From: Geobacter sp. AOG2 | GTDB lineage: Bacteria > Desulfobacterota > Desulfuromonadia > Geobacterales > Pseudopelobacteraceae | Direction of reading: 5' to 3' | Assembly (NCBI RefSeq): GCF_019972295.1 | Contig: NZ_BLJA01000001.1 | Span: 2,008,117 to 2,072,116 of the forward strand | DNA: 64,000 nt | In this document: piece after piece, positions 1 to 8,990 of the stretch | Layout of the letters: each line of letters opens with the position of its first letter | How positions within the stretch are numbered: the stretch's first letter is position 1 | Position numbers and translations under genes: made by a program | The notes under the pieces: model-generated | Told to the model about the DNA's origin: nothing | What the model saw: only the letters and a program-made list of their open reading frames with translations | Databases searched by the model: none

Positions 1-915
1 CATGAAACGGTCGGGATGCCAGCGCATGACCATGAATGCGAGAAACACCACCGCAACGGCAACGGCGATCATGGCAACAGCATGTTTCAGCGCAAACCGG
101 TTCCGCGGCAGATTGAGGATCTCCCTGATGGCCCGGCTGATGATGCCGGCGCCGATATCGCGGCGCTCGTCGCCGTAGGCGATCAGGAGCGCCCGGTCAC
201 AGAGGATGTTGATCATGCGGGGAACGCCGCGGGTATAGAGGTAGATGTATTTAATGGCGTACCGGTTGAAGGAGACGGCACCGCTTTCGCCGGCCACCTC
301 CATGCGATGGCGGACATAGGCGCGGGTTTCTTCCATGCTGATCGGGCTGAGCCGGTAGCGAACGGCGATCCGCTGATTGATCTGGCGCAGTTCCGGTTTG
401 GACAGGAGGTGCTCCAGTTCCGGTTGTCCGGCAAGGATAATCTGGATCAGTTTGTCATCCTCGGTTTCCAGATTCGAGATGAGGCGAATCTGCTCCAAAG
501 TCGCCGGATCGAGGTTCTGAGCCTCGTCGATAACCAGGACAACGGTCCTGCCGTTGGTGTTCTCCTCCAGCAGAAAGCGGTTCAGGACCGCCAGGAGTTC
601 ATTGGCATAGTGGCTGCTGGCGTCGATACCGAACTCGTTGTTGATGCTGCGCAGCAACTCCACCCCGGTCAAGCTGGGGTTGAAGATCAGAGCGGTACGA
701 TAGTTCTTGTCCTGAAGCTGCCCCAGAAGGGTGCGCAATACCGTGGTCTTGCCGGTGCCTACCTCCCCGATCAGTTCAATAAAGCCGTAATGGCTGTTGA
801 TACCGTACAGGAGATGGGCGAACGCTTCCTTATGGTGCTTGCTGAGGAAAATGAAACGGGGATTGGGCGTAAGGGTAAATGGTTTTTCTTTGAATCCAAA
901 ATATTTCGTGTACAT
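1..915 (-). CDS. ExeA/GspA-type AAA ATPase, 3' end beyond window
   Basis: The minus strand is open for 305 codons and runs off the left edge, so the C-terminus is missing. The N-terminus MYTKYFGFKEKPF is the usual opening of ExeA/GspA-like AAA ATPases. A Walker A motif (GEVGTGKTT, about residues 50-58) and a Walker B motif (VLVIDEAQNL, about residues 120-130) are visible. A hydrophobic stretch near residues 280-300 is probably the membrane anchor typical of GspA. Such proteins work with a peptidoglycan-binding partner in assembling type II secretion or pilus secretins. The partner would lie beyond the edge and is not seen. The gene is divergent from epmB. Confidence 0.85.
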   Translation of the reverse strand, partial: MYTKYFGFKEKPFTLTPNPRFIFLSKHHKEAFAHLLYGINSHYGFIELIGEVGTGKTTVLRTLLGQLQDKNYRTALIFNPSLTGVELLRSINNEFGIDASSHYANELLAVLNRFLLEENTNGRTVVLVIDEAQNLDPATLEQIRLISNLETEDDKLIQIILAGQPELEHLLSKPELRQINQRIAVRYRLSPISMEETRAYVRHRMEVAGESGAVSFNRYAIKYIYLYTRGVPRMINILCDRALLIAYGDERRDIGAGIISRAIREILNLPRNRFALKHAVAMIAVAVAVVFLAFMVMRWHPDRFM

Positions 916-1058
916 GGATACCGCCGTCACTGCGCAACCGATGATTTTAATCTGTTGTATATTTCACATAATATGGTTATTTTCAAGAGAATTCGGTCAT
1001 GCAGACGGATTGCCGTCCCCCACGAATCGACTCGACCTCAATCGGAAAGTATAAATTC

Positions 1059-2096
1059 ATGAAATACATCAACCATTCAAGTATAACTATTGATAAATTA
1101 AATATAAACAAGGAAATAATGCCTGCCATCCAGTCAGTGGCGGCCCGCTACCCATTCCTGGTGTCCTCGTCCTACGCCGGTCTCATCCGGGAGCCGGACG
1201 ATGCGATCTGGCGACAGTGTATTCCCGATGTTCGGGAGCTTGAAGATGACGGCCAGCTTCCCGACCCGCTTGCCGAGGTTTCGCTCAGCCCGGTCCCCGG
1301 ATTGATCCATCGCTATCCCGACCGGGCCGTACTGCTCGTATCGAACCGCTGCCCGGTATATTGCCGTTTCTGCATGCGAAAACGTCTCGTGGGGTGCAGC
1401 GATCCCTCCCTTGGCCGCGAGAGGCTGGACCAAGCCCTGGCCTACATTGGCGCGACCCCGGCCATACGCGATATAACGCTTTCCGGCGGCGACCCGCTCA
1501 TGCTCGACGATGCCTCGCTTCACCACATCCTTACCCGTCTGCGCGCCATCAGCCATGTCACCGTGATCCGCATCGGCACCCGCATTCCGGTCACCCTGCC
1601 GGAGCGTGTGACGCCGGAACTCTGCACCATGCTGAAACACTTCCATCCGCTCTACGTCAACACCCATTTCAATCACCCAGCCGAGATCACCGCGGCTTCC
1701 GCCGGGGCCTGCCGCCTGCTGGCCGACGCCGGCATACCTCTGGGCAACCAGACCGTGCTTCTGAAGGGGGTAAACGACGACATCGCCACCATGCGTGAAC
1801 TGATGTCGGGGCTTCTGGAGATCAGGGTCCGGCCATACTACCTTCACCAGATGGACCTGGTAAGAGGAACCGCTCATTTTCGTACTCCCCTGGCCAGCGG
1901 CCTCGAGATCATCAAGGCGCTACGGGGCCACATCTCGGGTTTGGCGGTTCCTCACTTTGTGATCGATCTGCCGGGGGGAAAGGGAAAGGTACCGGTATTA
2001 CCCGATACGCCGGAACGGAGTGGAGACCTGGTGTTTTTGACCACCTACCAGGGCGAGCGGGTTGCCTACCGGGACATTACAACTCCTCCGGCGTAA
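1059..2096 (+). CDS. epmB: EF-P beta-lysylation protein EpmB (KamA-family radical SAM lysine 2,3-aminomutase)
   Basis: The protein has 345 residues with the radical SAM cysteine motif CxxxCxxC (in CPVYCRFCMRKR) and the lysine 2,3-aminomutase fold signature (PGLIHRYPDRAVLLVSNRC). Enzymes of this family convert L-lysine to beta-lysine; EpmB supplies beta-lysine for EF-P modification. The assignment as EpmB rather than a free catabolic KamA rests on the adjacent epmA and efp. I chose ATG 1059 (GGAAAG nine bases upstream, about 32 residues before the first conserved block). ATG 999 and ATG 1119 (AAGGA just upstream) are in-frame alternatives. The 3' end overlaps convergent epmA by 20 bp. Confidence 0.87.
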   Translation: MKYINHSSITIDKLNINKEIMPAIQSVAARYPFLVSSSYAGLIREPDDAIWRQCIPDVRELEDDGQLPDPLAEVSLSPVPGLIHRYPDRAVLLVSNRCPVYCRFCMRKRLVGCSDPSLGRERLDQALAYIGATPAIRDITLSGGDPLMLDDASLHHILTRLRAISHVTVIRIGTRIPVTLPERVTPELCTMLKHFHPLYVNTHFNHPAEITAASAGACRLLADAGIPLGNQTVLLKGVNDDIATMRELMSGLLEIRVRPYYLHQMDLVRGTAHFRTPLASGLEIIKALRGHISGLAVPHFVIDLPGGKGKVPVLPDTPERSGDLVFLTTYQGERVAYRDITTPPA

Positions 2097-2985
2097 AGGC
2101 GATGACGTCGTCGATCCTTTCCGCGTCGGCACAGAGCATGACCAGCCGGTCGATGCCCAGGGCGATACCGGCCGAAGGCGGCAGGTTTTCCAGGTCGGCC
2201 AGAAACGGCTCCGGAAGGGGGAGGGGAGGGAGTCCTGTACGGAAGCGCCGGTCATTGGCTTCCATGAAGCGTGCCCGTTGTTCATAGGGATCATTCAGCT
2301 CGCTGAAACCGTTGGCAAGCTCCAGGCCGCCGGCATACAATTCGAACCTCTCGCCGACCGTCGGGTCGCCGGGCTTGAGGCGGGCCAGTGCGGCCAGCGC
2401 GGCCGGATAATCCATCAAGATGGCCGGCGTATCCTGCGGCAAGGCCGGTTCTATGGCAGTGACCATGATTTCGTCGAAGGTGCCGTCTTGCAGTGCTGCC
2501 TCCACCGTGGTCCCGCCGAAACGCGCAAACGCTTCGCGGACCGTTATCCGTCGTATGCCGGTACCGAAACCGATCTCACTTCCCTGGTAGGTTAACGTTG
2601 TTCCCCCGCATACCGTCCGTACCACCTGTTCCAGTAACCCCCGGCAGTCTTCCATGAGATCAAAGTAATCACTATCGGCCCGGTACCATTCCAACATGGT
2701 GAATTCCGGCACATGCCGCCTGCCTCGTTCGTTGTCCCGCCAACAGCGGCAAATCTGGAAGACCTTCTCGTACCCCCGGCACAAAAGCCGCTTCATGCAG
2801 AGTTCCGGCGAGGTATGGAGGTAACCGGCACCTGCCTGACAGGGCTCGATATACTCTTCGGGGGCATTGGCCGGGATCCGGTACGGCGTTTCAACCTCCA
2901 GGAACCCGCGAGAAACGAAAAACTCCCTGACTGTCTGTAGTACCTTGGCGCGCAGGTGAAGATTTGCACGACGAAAAGATGACAT
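2077..2985 (-). CDS. epmA: EF-P lysyltransferase EpmA (GenX/PoxA, LysRS paralogue)
   Basis: This 302-residue protein is a class II lysyl-tRNA synthetase catalytic core without the N-terminal anticodon-binding domain, which is the hallmark of EpmA. Motif 2-like (FQICRCWRDNERGRRHVPEF) and motif 3-like (GIALGIDRLVML) segments are clear. The enzyme activates (R)-beta-lysine and attaches it to a conserved lysine of EF-P. ATG 2985 is preceded by AGAGGGA. It lies between epmB (convergent, 20-bp overlap) and efp, giving a complete EF-P modification module. A full LysRS is excluded by length. Confidence 0.93.
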   Translation of the reverse strand: MSSFRRANLHLRAKVLQTVREFFVSRGFLEVETPYRIPANAPEEYIEPCQAGAGYLHTSPELCMKRLLCRGYEKVFQICRCWRDNERGRRHVPEFTMLEWYRADSDYFDLMEDCRGLLEQVVRTVCGGTTLTYQGSEIGFGTGIRRITVREAFARFGGTTVEAALQDGTFDEIMVTAIEPALPQDTPAILMDYPAALAALARLKPGDPTVGERFELYAGGLELANGFSELNDPYEQRARFMEANDRRFRTGLPPLPLPEPFLADLENLPPSAGIALGIDRLVMLCADAERIDDVIAFTPEEL

Positions 2986-3122
2986 GAATTATCCCTCTAT
3001 TGACAAAATCTGGCACAACAGCAGACTATCATAGTCTGCCCAGCAAGCTCAATCGATCATGTCTGACACAGTAAACTACCATCGGATGTACAAATTTGGG
3101 GTTGAACCTGTTAAAGGGCAAC

Positions 3123-3151
3123 AAAAAAGCCCGCTTGCCGCGGGCTTTTTT
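3123..3151 (-). terminator. Intrinsic terminator after efp
   Basis: A perfect GC-rich stem (GCCCGC/GCGGGC) with a five-base loop is flanked by A and T tracts, so it can work in both directions. It sits just downstream of efp on the minus strand. Confidence 0.85.
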
Positions 3152-3181
3152 GTTGCTTAGCTAAAACTTTGGACAGCGATT

Positions 3182-3745
3182 TTACCCTTTGACACGGGTT
3201 GAATACTCGCCGGTACGGGTGTCGATGGTGATCAGCTCACCTTCTTCGATGAACGGCGGCACCCTGAGGACGTAGCCGGTTTCCACCGTGGCCGGTTTGG
3301 AATCGTTGCCGCTGGTGTCGCCCTTGGCCCATGTCTCCGTTTGGATGACCCGCAGGTTGACGAAATTGGGAAGCGCTACGCCGATGGCCTTTTCACCGAA
3401 GAGCATGACGTCAACCTTGAGGTTTTCCAGCATGAAGTTCTTGGCATCGCCCATGGCATCTTCTTCCATGACGACCTGTTCGTAAGTCTGCTGGTCCATG
3501 AAGGTATAGTGGGTGCCCTCTTTATAGAGGTATTCCATCTGGCGCTCTTCCAGGCTGGCCGGCTCGAAGGTCTCGCCGGAACGATAGGTACGGTCGAGGA
3601 TGGTCCCATTGATCATGTTGCGCATCTTGGTGCGATAGAGAGCTTGGCCTTTACCCGGCTTGGTAAAGTCGAAGGCGATGACGAGGTAAGGGTCGCCGTC
3701 AAGAGTGATTTTCAGCCCTTTTTTCAGATCTGCTACTGTGTACAT
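3182..3745 (-). CDS. efp: Translation elongation factor P
   Basis: The 187-residue protein has the three-domain EF-P layout. It relieves ribosome stalling at polyproline stretches by binding between the P and E sites. The modification loop KPGKGQALYR carries Lys32, the expected acceptor of beta-lysine from EpmA. The start MYTVADLKKG at 3745 has AGGAA (GTGAGGAACGA) at good spacing; a longer in-frame reading to 3796 adds 17 residues not seen in the family. Downstream lie a strong terminator and epmA; upstream is infA on the same strand. Confidence 0.96.
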   Translation of the reverse strand: MYTVADLKKGLKITLDGDPYLVIAFDFTKPGKGQALYRTKMRNMINGTILDRTYRSGETFEPASLEERQMEYLYKEGTHYTFMDQQTYEQVVMEEDAMGDAKNFMLENLKVDVMLFGEKAIGVALPNFVNLRVIQTETWAKGDTSGNDSKPATVETGYVLRVPPFIEEGELITIDTRTGEYSTRVKG

Positions 3746-3790
3746 TCGTTCCTCACTGATTGATTGGATTGGATATCGGGATACGACAAA

Positions 3791-3812
3791 GCCCATCTTG
3801 ATGACGGGCTAT
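3791..3812 (-). terminator. Possible weak terminator between infA and efp
   Basis: On the minus strand AGCCC and GGGCT pair around a partly paired interior, followed by only a short T-rich stretch (TTTG). It lies after the infA stop and before the efp start, so it may only attenuate. Confidence 0.35.
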
Positions 3813-3837
3813 CGTACCAGCCGGATCGTACGGGATT

Positions 3838-4056
3838 CTATTTGGCGCGATAGGTAATCCGGCCACGGCTCAGGTCGTAGGGGGACAGCTCTACGGTCAC
3901 CTTGTCGCCGGGAAGAATTTTAATGAAGTATTTTCGCATCTTACCGGAAATATGGGCAAGAACCACATGTTCGTTTTCCAGCTTGACACGGAACATGGCA
4001 TTGGGCAGTGGCTCGATAACTGTTCCTTCTACTTCAATCGCTTCTTCTTTGCTCAT
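3838..4056 (-). CDS. infA: Translation initiation factor IF-1
   Basis: This 72-residue S1/OB-fold protein matches the family length exactly and carries the typical [19 protein letters not shown] opening and the C-terminal [12 protein letters not shown] segment. IF-1 binds the A site of the 30S subunit during initiation. AGGAG lies upstream of the ATG. The gene is co-directional with efp, 92 bp apart, grouping two translation factors. Confidence 0.97.
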   Translation of the reverse strand: MSKEEAIEVEGTVIEPLPNAMFRVKLENEHVVLAHISGKMRKYFIKILPGDKVTVELSPYDLSRGRITYRAK

Positions 4057-4233
4057 ACCGAAGGGGGCTCCTCATTGCATTGGTTGTGAAACTTTCTTAC
4101 ATTACTGATAGTAACGCAAAATTGCAAGTTTAATTACGCAGATCGCTCAACTAAAACGGGTTTGTGAAGCCGGCCGCTCACCCTGTCCCGGATCATGGCG
4201 GCCCTATCGCAATATTGCGGGCCCCAGTTCATG

Positions 4234-5550
4234 TTACTCCTCTTGTGCCTGCGGCGGTCCGTCCAGAGTGTCCACGCCGAATCCAACTTCGCGAATAATC
4301 CCCATGCGCACATAAATAGGGCGGATTTTTTCCCGGATTTTGGGGAGGTTCCGGGCAAACATCACTGCACCGGCCAGACAAAAACCGGCCCCGATCAACA
4401 GGGTATACCGGACGCCGATGACGTCGGCCAAGGCCCCGGCGCCGAGGCTTCCAAACGGAGCCATGCCCATGAATGACATGGTGAAAAAACTCATGACCCG
4501 GCCTCTCTTGTCTTCCTCCAGTATGGTTTGCAGGATCGTATTACATGATGCCACCAGGGTTATGGACCCAAACCCTGTAATGGCGAGGGCGGCCAGGGAG
4601 ATGGGCAGGTAACTCGAAATGGCGAATAATGCGATACCGGCGGCAAAGAGGATGACGGACAGAACGATTATCCGGCCGAGGCCCACCACATTCCTGCGGG
4701 AAGCAAGGTACAGGGTGCCTACCAGCGCCCCGCTGCCGGCGGCGGTCATGAGAAAGCCGAAGGTATGGGCGCCGCCGTGGAGGATCTGCTTTGCGAAGAC
4801 CGGTACAAGAACGACGTACGGCATCCCCATAAGGCTTACAAAGGCTATGAGTAACAAGATGCTTCGTATCGGACCGAAACCGAAAGCATAGCCAAAGCCT
4901 TCGCGCAGTTCGTGCAGGATGCGCCGCTGCTGCAGTCGGGGAGGGCGGGGCTCGATACGCATGGCTGCGAGCGCCATGATGACCGCCAGGTAACTGATGC
5001 CGTTGACAATGAAACAGACACCTTCACCCGCCGTTGCGACCAGCACCCCGGCAACGGATGGCCCAATGAGGCGTGCGCCGTTCACCATGGATGAATTGAG
5101 GGCAATGGCGTTGCCAAGGTCCTCGCGATGTTCGACAAGGTCCACGACAAAGGACTGTCGTATGGGGATTTCGAATGCCGTAATGATGCCGAGAAGCAGG
5201 CTGAGCAGGACAATCAGCCAGATCTGGATGAAACCGGTCAGGACGGCAGTAGCCAGAAAGGCGGCCTGGAGCATGGCCAGTGTCTGATTGATAATAAGCA
5301 GGTGACGGCGATCCCATCGGTCGGCCAGAACGCCGGCGAACGGTGCTATGAGGAAGGTGGGGATCTGACTGGTAAAACCGACAACGCCGAGGAGAAGGGC
5401 CGAACCGGTCAAGCGATAGACGAGCCAGCTCATGGCAACCTGCTGCATCCAGGTTCCGACCAGGGATACCCCTTGACCGGCAACGAAAAGTCGGTAATTC
5501 CTGGAGCGCAAAGCCCTTAACAGGCCATGTTCGCGATAACGTGCACCCAC
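4234..5550 (-). CDS. MFS transporter, EntS/MFS_3-like exporter
   Basis: The 438-residue protein has about twelve hydrophobic segments and an RSRNYRLFVAGQGVSLVGTWMQ start typical of the enterobactin exporter-like MFS_3 group. The loop 2-3 signature GVLADRWDRRHLL is present. The substrate cannot be read from the sequence; relatives export siderophores or drugs. The start is GTG 5550 with no convincing ribosome-binding site, and the frame stays open a little further upstream, so the start is uncertain. It stands alone, 177 bp after infA in map terms, with no operon partner in view. Confidence 0.85.
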   Translation of the reverse strand: MGARYREHGLLRALRSRNYRLFVAGQGVSLVGTWMQQVAMSWLVYRLTGSALLLGVVGFTSQIPTFLIAPFAGVLADRWDRRHLLIINQTLAMLQAAFLATAVLTGFIQIWLIVLLSLLLGIITAFEIPIRQSFVVDLVEHREDLGNAIALNSSMVNGARLIGPSVAGVLVATAGEGVCFIVNGISYLAVIMALAAMRIEPRPPRLQQRRILHELREGFGYAFGFGPIRSILLLIAFVSLMGMPYVVLVPVFAKQILHGGAHTFGFLMTAAGSGALVGTLYLASRRNVVGLGRIIVLSVILFAAGIALFAISSYLPISLAALAITGFGSITLVASCNTILQTILEEDKRGRVMSFFTMSFMGMAPFGSLGAGALADVIGVRYTLLIGAGFCLAGAVMFARNLPKIREKIRPIYVRMGIIREVGFGVDTLDGPPQAQEE

Positions 5551-5622
5551 GATCAGCAGAAGACCATACGGTGAAAGACGGTCCAGAAGTCGTCGCAGTC
5601 GTGTCCGTAGGCGGTAAGCGCC

Positions 5623-6363
5623 TTATTTTTTAAAAATCTTCTCAATAGTATAAACTTCATCAACCACAGAGGAAGCCAGTTTGCCATATTCATCAGGTTT
5701 CTTTGCAGACTCGAGGCGCTTCATGATCTCTGCGAATCTTTTTACTTCCTTTATCCCGCCGTAGGCCGTGACCAGGGGGATCAACTGTTGCCACGACAAG
5801 TGCAACTTGGTAACCGTGTCGGAAAGGTCGGTGACGCCCTCGGTCTCTGACTGGACCTCCAACTTACGGCCGTAATAGCCGATTACCGCCACATTTATCG
5901 GTATGGGAGAATTGTGTGCTTCGGCCAGACGGGCACCCAACATCATCACCTTGTTTGCCGATTTCATGGCAATTAGCCTGTCTTGTGAAACTATGGCTCG
6001 CTCAAGATCCGAAACGACTCCGATAAGATTTTTATAGTAGGGCATGTCCTTTTCACTGGTCATACCAGGAAGTATCTGTTCTGTCTTGACGATTGAATTG
6101 ATCTTTTTGTCGAGATGTTTCCAGCGATTTACTTTCGCTTTTTCATAGATATCCTCTGCATTATCGATCAACTGTTCCAGCTCGTTCAAATTTGCATTGG
6201 AAGAGACCACCGAGGCTTGAGGCAATGCTTTGGGTTGGCCGGCAATGCAAATCTGTACGTGGTTGATCAGCACAAACAACAGAAAAATTGCAGCGACTCT
6301 GAAGGCGTTCTTGATATGAGCTAAGTTTCTTTTATCCATAATGTTTTTGATTGAAAATGACAT
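5623..6363 (-). CDS. Exported protein of unknown function
   Basis: I do not recognise this 246-residue protein. A basic N-terminus followed by a hydrophobic segment (RVAAIFLLFVLINHVQICIAG) looks like a signal peptide with a likely cut near AG/QPKA. The mature part is rich in charged helices (LEQLIDNAEDIYEKAKVNRWKHL) and has no cysteines or recognisable motif; a four-helix bundle-like periplasmic protein is possible. ATG 6339 (MDKRNLAH) is an equally plausible start; neither site has a clear Shine-Dalgarno sequence. Flanking genes give no functional hint. Confidence 0.6.
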   Translation of the reverse strand: MSFSIKNIMDKRNLAHIKNAFRVAAIFLLFVLINHVQICIAGQPKALPQASVVSSNANLNELEQLIDNAEDIYEKAKVNRWKHLDKKINSIVKTEQILPGMTSEKDMPYYKNLIGVVSDLERAIVSQDRLIAMKSANKVMMLGARLAEAHNSPIPINVAVIGYYGRKLEVQSETEGVTDLSDTVTKLHLSWQQLIPLVTAYGGIKEVKRFAEIMKRLESAKKPDEYGKLASSVVDEVYTIEKIFKK

Positions 6364-6773
6364 CCGGGCAGGAGCTTTCGGATCAGCGGGTTAGTCCGGT
6401 ATCTGGTTCGTGGCTTTCATTATTACGCCTAATCTCAGTATTTTTCAAGGGGCAGAAATCCTCTGGAGACTAGGTACTGTTGACAACCATAAATGTCCCA
6501 TAAGTTATATTATGTAAAGTACGATAAGAACGATTATCTGCAAAGAATTCCCGTGACCGATTTTTGAAAATCCAGGGGCTAAATAAAAAGCGTTGTTGAA
6601 TTCCAATACCCCTTTTTGAGTGGCTTTCAAATTCGCCCTACAAACCGTTTTTGCGAATTGGCCCTGGTAAAGATATGCCCCAATTTCGGGCCGTGTTAAA
6701 TTGTACCCCTATCACGACAGGATGCACCTCCAAATTTATGATAAAATTCCGACCGCGCGTACTGCTTTGAGTT
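6364..6773. other. Intergenic region with degenerate tandem sequence
   Basis: No coding frame is supported here. At about 6659-6712 there are two loosely similar 22-base units, each ending in CCCC, which recall the multiple terminal repeats of IS21-type elements. No transposase gene is nearby, so this could be an old scar or chance. Confidence 0.3.
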
Positions 6774-7565
6774 TCAAGATCTCCACTCCCCCTTATTAGT
6801 TCCTTGTTCCCGCAAACCTAGCGCAAGAATCTCCACGGCAAGGTTCAGGTTGGTCTCCGGATTCAACCCCGGCCCGAGTAAACGTGCCTGACCGGCCCGG
6901 TTCAGGAGCCGGTCGTCATAAACGGCTCCAGGGCATAACCGGCGCAGTTCGCCTGTCAGATGGGTAAAGTTCAACTCTCGCGACAACTTCATGGCATCGC
7001 CAAAGCCATCGAAGGACATGCCGTTCTGGCTGAAGATGACCGGCGACCGCCGGCCGACAGCATAAAGATGAAGGAACTTGCTGCGTTCCTCGGACGATAC
7101 TTCCTCTTGGTGCTCGACCTTCGAGGTCATCGGCAGGCCCCCGGAAAGAATGGTCTTGCTAATGCTGAGCTTGCGCTCGGTGACGGTTTTTGTCTCGGAG
7201 ACCCCGACGATGCTCGTACACGGCAGGAGCAGGTCAATCTCTTCGTAGGGAATCTCATCTTGTGGTCCGTTGCTCGCCTCAATGCGTAGCGCCCATTTTT
7301 TAAATTCAAAACGGCGGACGACGAAATGGCCGACTCCGTTGCGGACCCCCGTGGCGTCGAAGATCAGCGTGGTGAACCCGCTCTGATTCAGCTTCTTGGC
7401 CAGATCGGCGGCTCGTTGCGGATCGGCGAAACTGGCCACAACTGCAGGTCCGCCGCCAAGCATCCGTGGCCGTGCTTCATAGGCCGTTATTCCGAGAGCC
7501 CCGGCGAGTGCTTGGGCCAATTCGGCAGACTCCTCTTTCCAGCGACAAATGGCAACGACATGCAT
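6774..7565 (-). CDS. Conserved-looking hypothetical protein
   Basis: The 263-residue protein is probably soluble and has no signal peptide or membrane segment. The N-terminal third (residues 1-65) has an alternating beta-alpha pattern ending in SGFTTLIFD, perhaps an ACT- or ferredoxin-like fold. The central segment is rich in acidic and basic residues and contains ILSGGLPMTSKVEHQEE. No catalytic signature is recognised. ATG 7565 is well supported by AGGAG six bases upstream. It is followed by an AT-rich gap and preceded by a small membrane protein gene in the same direction. Confidence 0.65.
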   Translation of the reverse strand: MHVVAICRWKEESAELAQALAGALGITAYEARPRMLGGGPAVVASFADPQRAADLAKKLNQSGFTTLIFDATGVRNGVGHFVVRRFEFKKWALRIEASNGPQDEIPYEEIDLLLPCTSIVGVSETKTVTERKLSISKTILSGGLPMTSKVEHQEEVSSEERSKFLHLYAVGRRSPVIFSQNGMSFDGFGDAMKLSRELNFTHLTGELRRLCPGAVYDDRLLNRAGQARLLGPGLNPETNLNLAVEILALGLREQGTNKGEWRS

Positions 7566-7591
7566 GAATTTCTCCTAAAAAAACAGCTACA

Positions 7592-7843
7592 TCAGCCCCG
7601 AATCACTATTAATGGTTTCATCACGGAAGCGTGCATGCCCGTTTCATTATACAACATGGTTGGAGATGCCACGTGTCGGTGTTCCGATGCCCAGTGCGAC
7701 ATACAGCCGATGACGAAGCCACCCAGGGCGATATGCAGCACGAAAAAAGCGCATGCAGTCGCCCAACGCCGGTTGTAAATGCCGAAAACGACGGCTGTGA
7801 ACACGATAACCACGGTAGCGATAATTAATTTCATGACAGACAT
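7592..7843 (-). CDS. Small two-helix membrane protein
   Basis: The 83-residue product has two hydrophobic stretches (KLIIATVVIVFTAVVFGIY and ACAFFVLHIALGGFVIGC) joined by a short basic turn (NRRWAT), so a small inner-membrane hairpin is likely. Function is unknown. AAGGAGG lies immediately upstream. ATG 7843 is two bases from it, while ATG 7834 has the better spacing of about eleven, so the true start may be MKLIIATV. It ends 26 bp before the next gene downstream and may be cotranscribed with it. Confidence 0.55.
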   Translation of the reverse strand: MSVMKLIIATVVIVFTAVVFGIYNRRWATACAFFVLHIALGGFVIGCMSHWASEHRHVASPTMLYNETGMHASVMKPLIVIRG

Positions 7844-8164
7844 TCCCTCCTTCCAAGCTGCGGCAGCGTGGATGTAGCATCTAGGTTAGCTACGAAATAT
7901 ATCCTTTGTTAGAGGAAAAAAATCATATAGGTATTAAACGCACAAAATCGGAAAAGGTTACACCCCATGAAAACAGATAGATTTATTTTGGCGCCTATTC
8001 TAATTAATTGTTCGCTCTTGATTCATAACATGATATAATATAAAGGAATAAAGTTATTTTAGAAAGAAGACCACGCCGCACGATGAGGGCAACACACAAT
8101 AAGTCGTTGAGAAAGGATCACATACGTCAACCGGATGTTGTGACAGATATGACGTGAAAAGCTT
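7844..8164. other. AT-rich intergenic region upstream of the PilZ gene
   Basis: No gene is supported in this stretch. It lies between divergently oriented genes and should hold promoters for both; a perfect TATAAT hexamer is listed separately. Confidence 0.6.
8011..8039 (+). promoter_or_regulatory. Candidate sigma-70 promoter for the PilZ gene
   Basis: A perfect -10 hexamer TATAAT (8034-8039) has a weak -35 match (TTCGCT) 17 bases upstream, leaving a leader of about 120 bases before the PilZ start. Confidence 0.4.
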
Positions 8165-8425
8165 ATGAGTGAAAAACAGCGAAGTGACAACAGGGTCGCA
8201 CTCTTAACAAAGTGTCAGTTGGATATAAAGGGCAGAACGTATAACTGCCTGGTGGACAATATCTCCACGACGGGCGCAGCCATTGAAATGACCGTTGCCG
8301 ATCATGATGATATTCAAGTGGGTGAAACGGCTACGCTAAATGTCTTATTGTTGTCCCCGGTAACGTATCGGTGCAAGGTCGTGCGAATAAGCTCCGATCA
8401 GATCGGAGTGCAATTCGTCGATTAA
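8165..8425 (+). CDS. Single-domain PilZ protein, probable c-di-GMP receptor
   Basis: The 86-residue protein is essentially one PilZ domain. Both ligand-binding motifs are visible: RxxxR (R6 and R10 in RSDNR) and the D/NxSxxG box (DNISTTG). Stand-alone PilZ proteins bind cyclic di-GMP and pass the signal to motility, secretion or exopolysaccharide machines. GGDEF and EAL proteins are encoded further right, and so is a GT2 synthase that lacks its own PilZ domain, but a link is only inference. The gene converges on the hemerythrin gene with a four-base gap. Confidence 0.88.
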   Translation: MSEKQRSDNRVALLTKCQLDIKGRTYNCLVDNISTTGAAIEMTVADHDDIQVGETATLNVLLLSPVTYRCKVVRISSDQIGVQFVD

Positions 8426-8429
8426 GAGA

Positions 8430-8834
8430 TCAGAGGGCTCCATTGCCGACAAGGTAATCAGCCAACGCCCTGTCCTTGACAAGGATATGATTCACCAGCC
8501 AATCCCTCAGGAACACCACTATCTGAACATTATACAACGATTCACCCGACCGAAGTTTTGATTGCAATTCATCGATTTGATAGAAAAAATAATTGTGATC
8601 TTTCTCATGGCTCAGGAGCGATGGAAAGTCGTTTTCATGCATAAGATGTTCTTCCGTGCCAAAGTGATACTTTGCGTAATCAAAAAGCTCGCCCAGAATC
8701 AATTCGATGATGTGCTTGTCATTCAACTGTATGGCGTTATAAGACTTATTGAGAAGGCCCACCAAATGCCGGTGATGTTCATCGAGAACGTTCACTTTAA
8801 GACTAAGGCTGTTGTCCCATTTAATCAAAGTCAT
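8430..8834 (-). CDS. Bacteriohemerythrin
   Basis: This 134-residue protein has the full set of diiron ligands of the hemerythrin four-helix bundle: DEHH near residue 19, HFGTEEHLM near 57-65, HEKDH near 75-79 and the C-terminal WLVNHI...D. Bacteriohemerythrins bind oxygen reversibly and act in oxygen sensing, storage or detoxification; they are frequent in micro-aerotolerant anaerobes. No membrane or sensor domain is attached. The ribosome-binding site is weak. A tiny membrane-peptide ORF and a hairpin lie upstream. Confidence 0.92.
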   Translation of the reverse strand: MTLIKWDNSLSLKVNVLDEHHRHLVGLLNKSYNAIQLNDKHIIELILGELFDYAKYHFGTEEHLMHENDFPSLLSHEKDHNYFFYQIDELQSKLRSGESLYNVQIVVFLRDWLVNHILVKDRALADYLVGNGAL

Positions 8835-8925
8835 GTTTATCCGACCATCCGAATCTGGTTGCGGGTTATAATCCCACAGTGTTTCAGCCCTCTTTTGGGC
8901 TGGCTTTTGGCTTTGCCAACAGATA

Positions 8926-8957
8926 AAAGGTCACTTTTCCCAGGAGAAGTGGCCTTT
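8926..8957 (-). terminator. Inverted repeat, probable terminator of the 38-codon ORF
   Basis: A stem of about 14 bp with GT pairs (AAAGGTCACTTTTC with GAGAAGTGGCCTTT) is followed on the minus strand by TTTTATC. It directly follows the small ORF at 8991-9107. Confidence 0.55.
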
Positions 8958-8990
8958 CCCTTTTGCAGCATCAGGACGTGGGGAGGAGGA

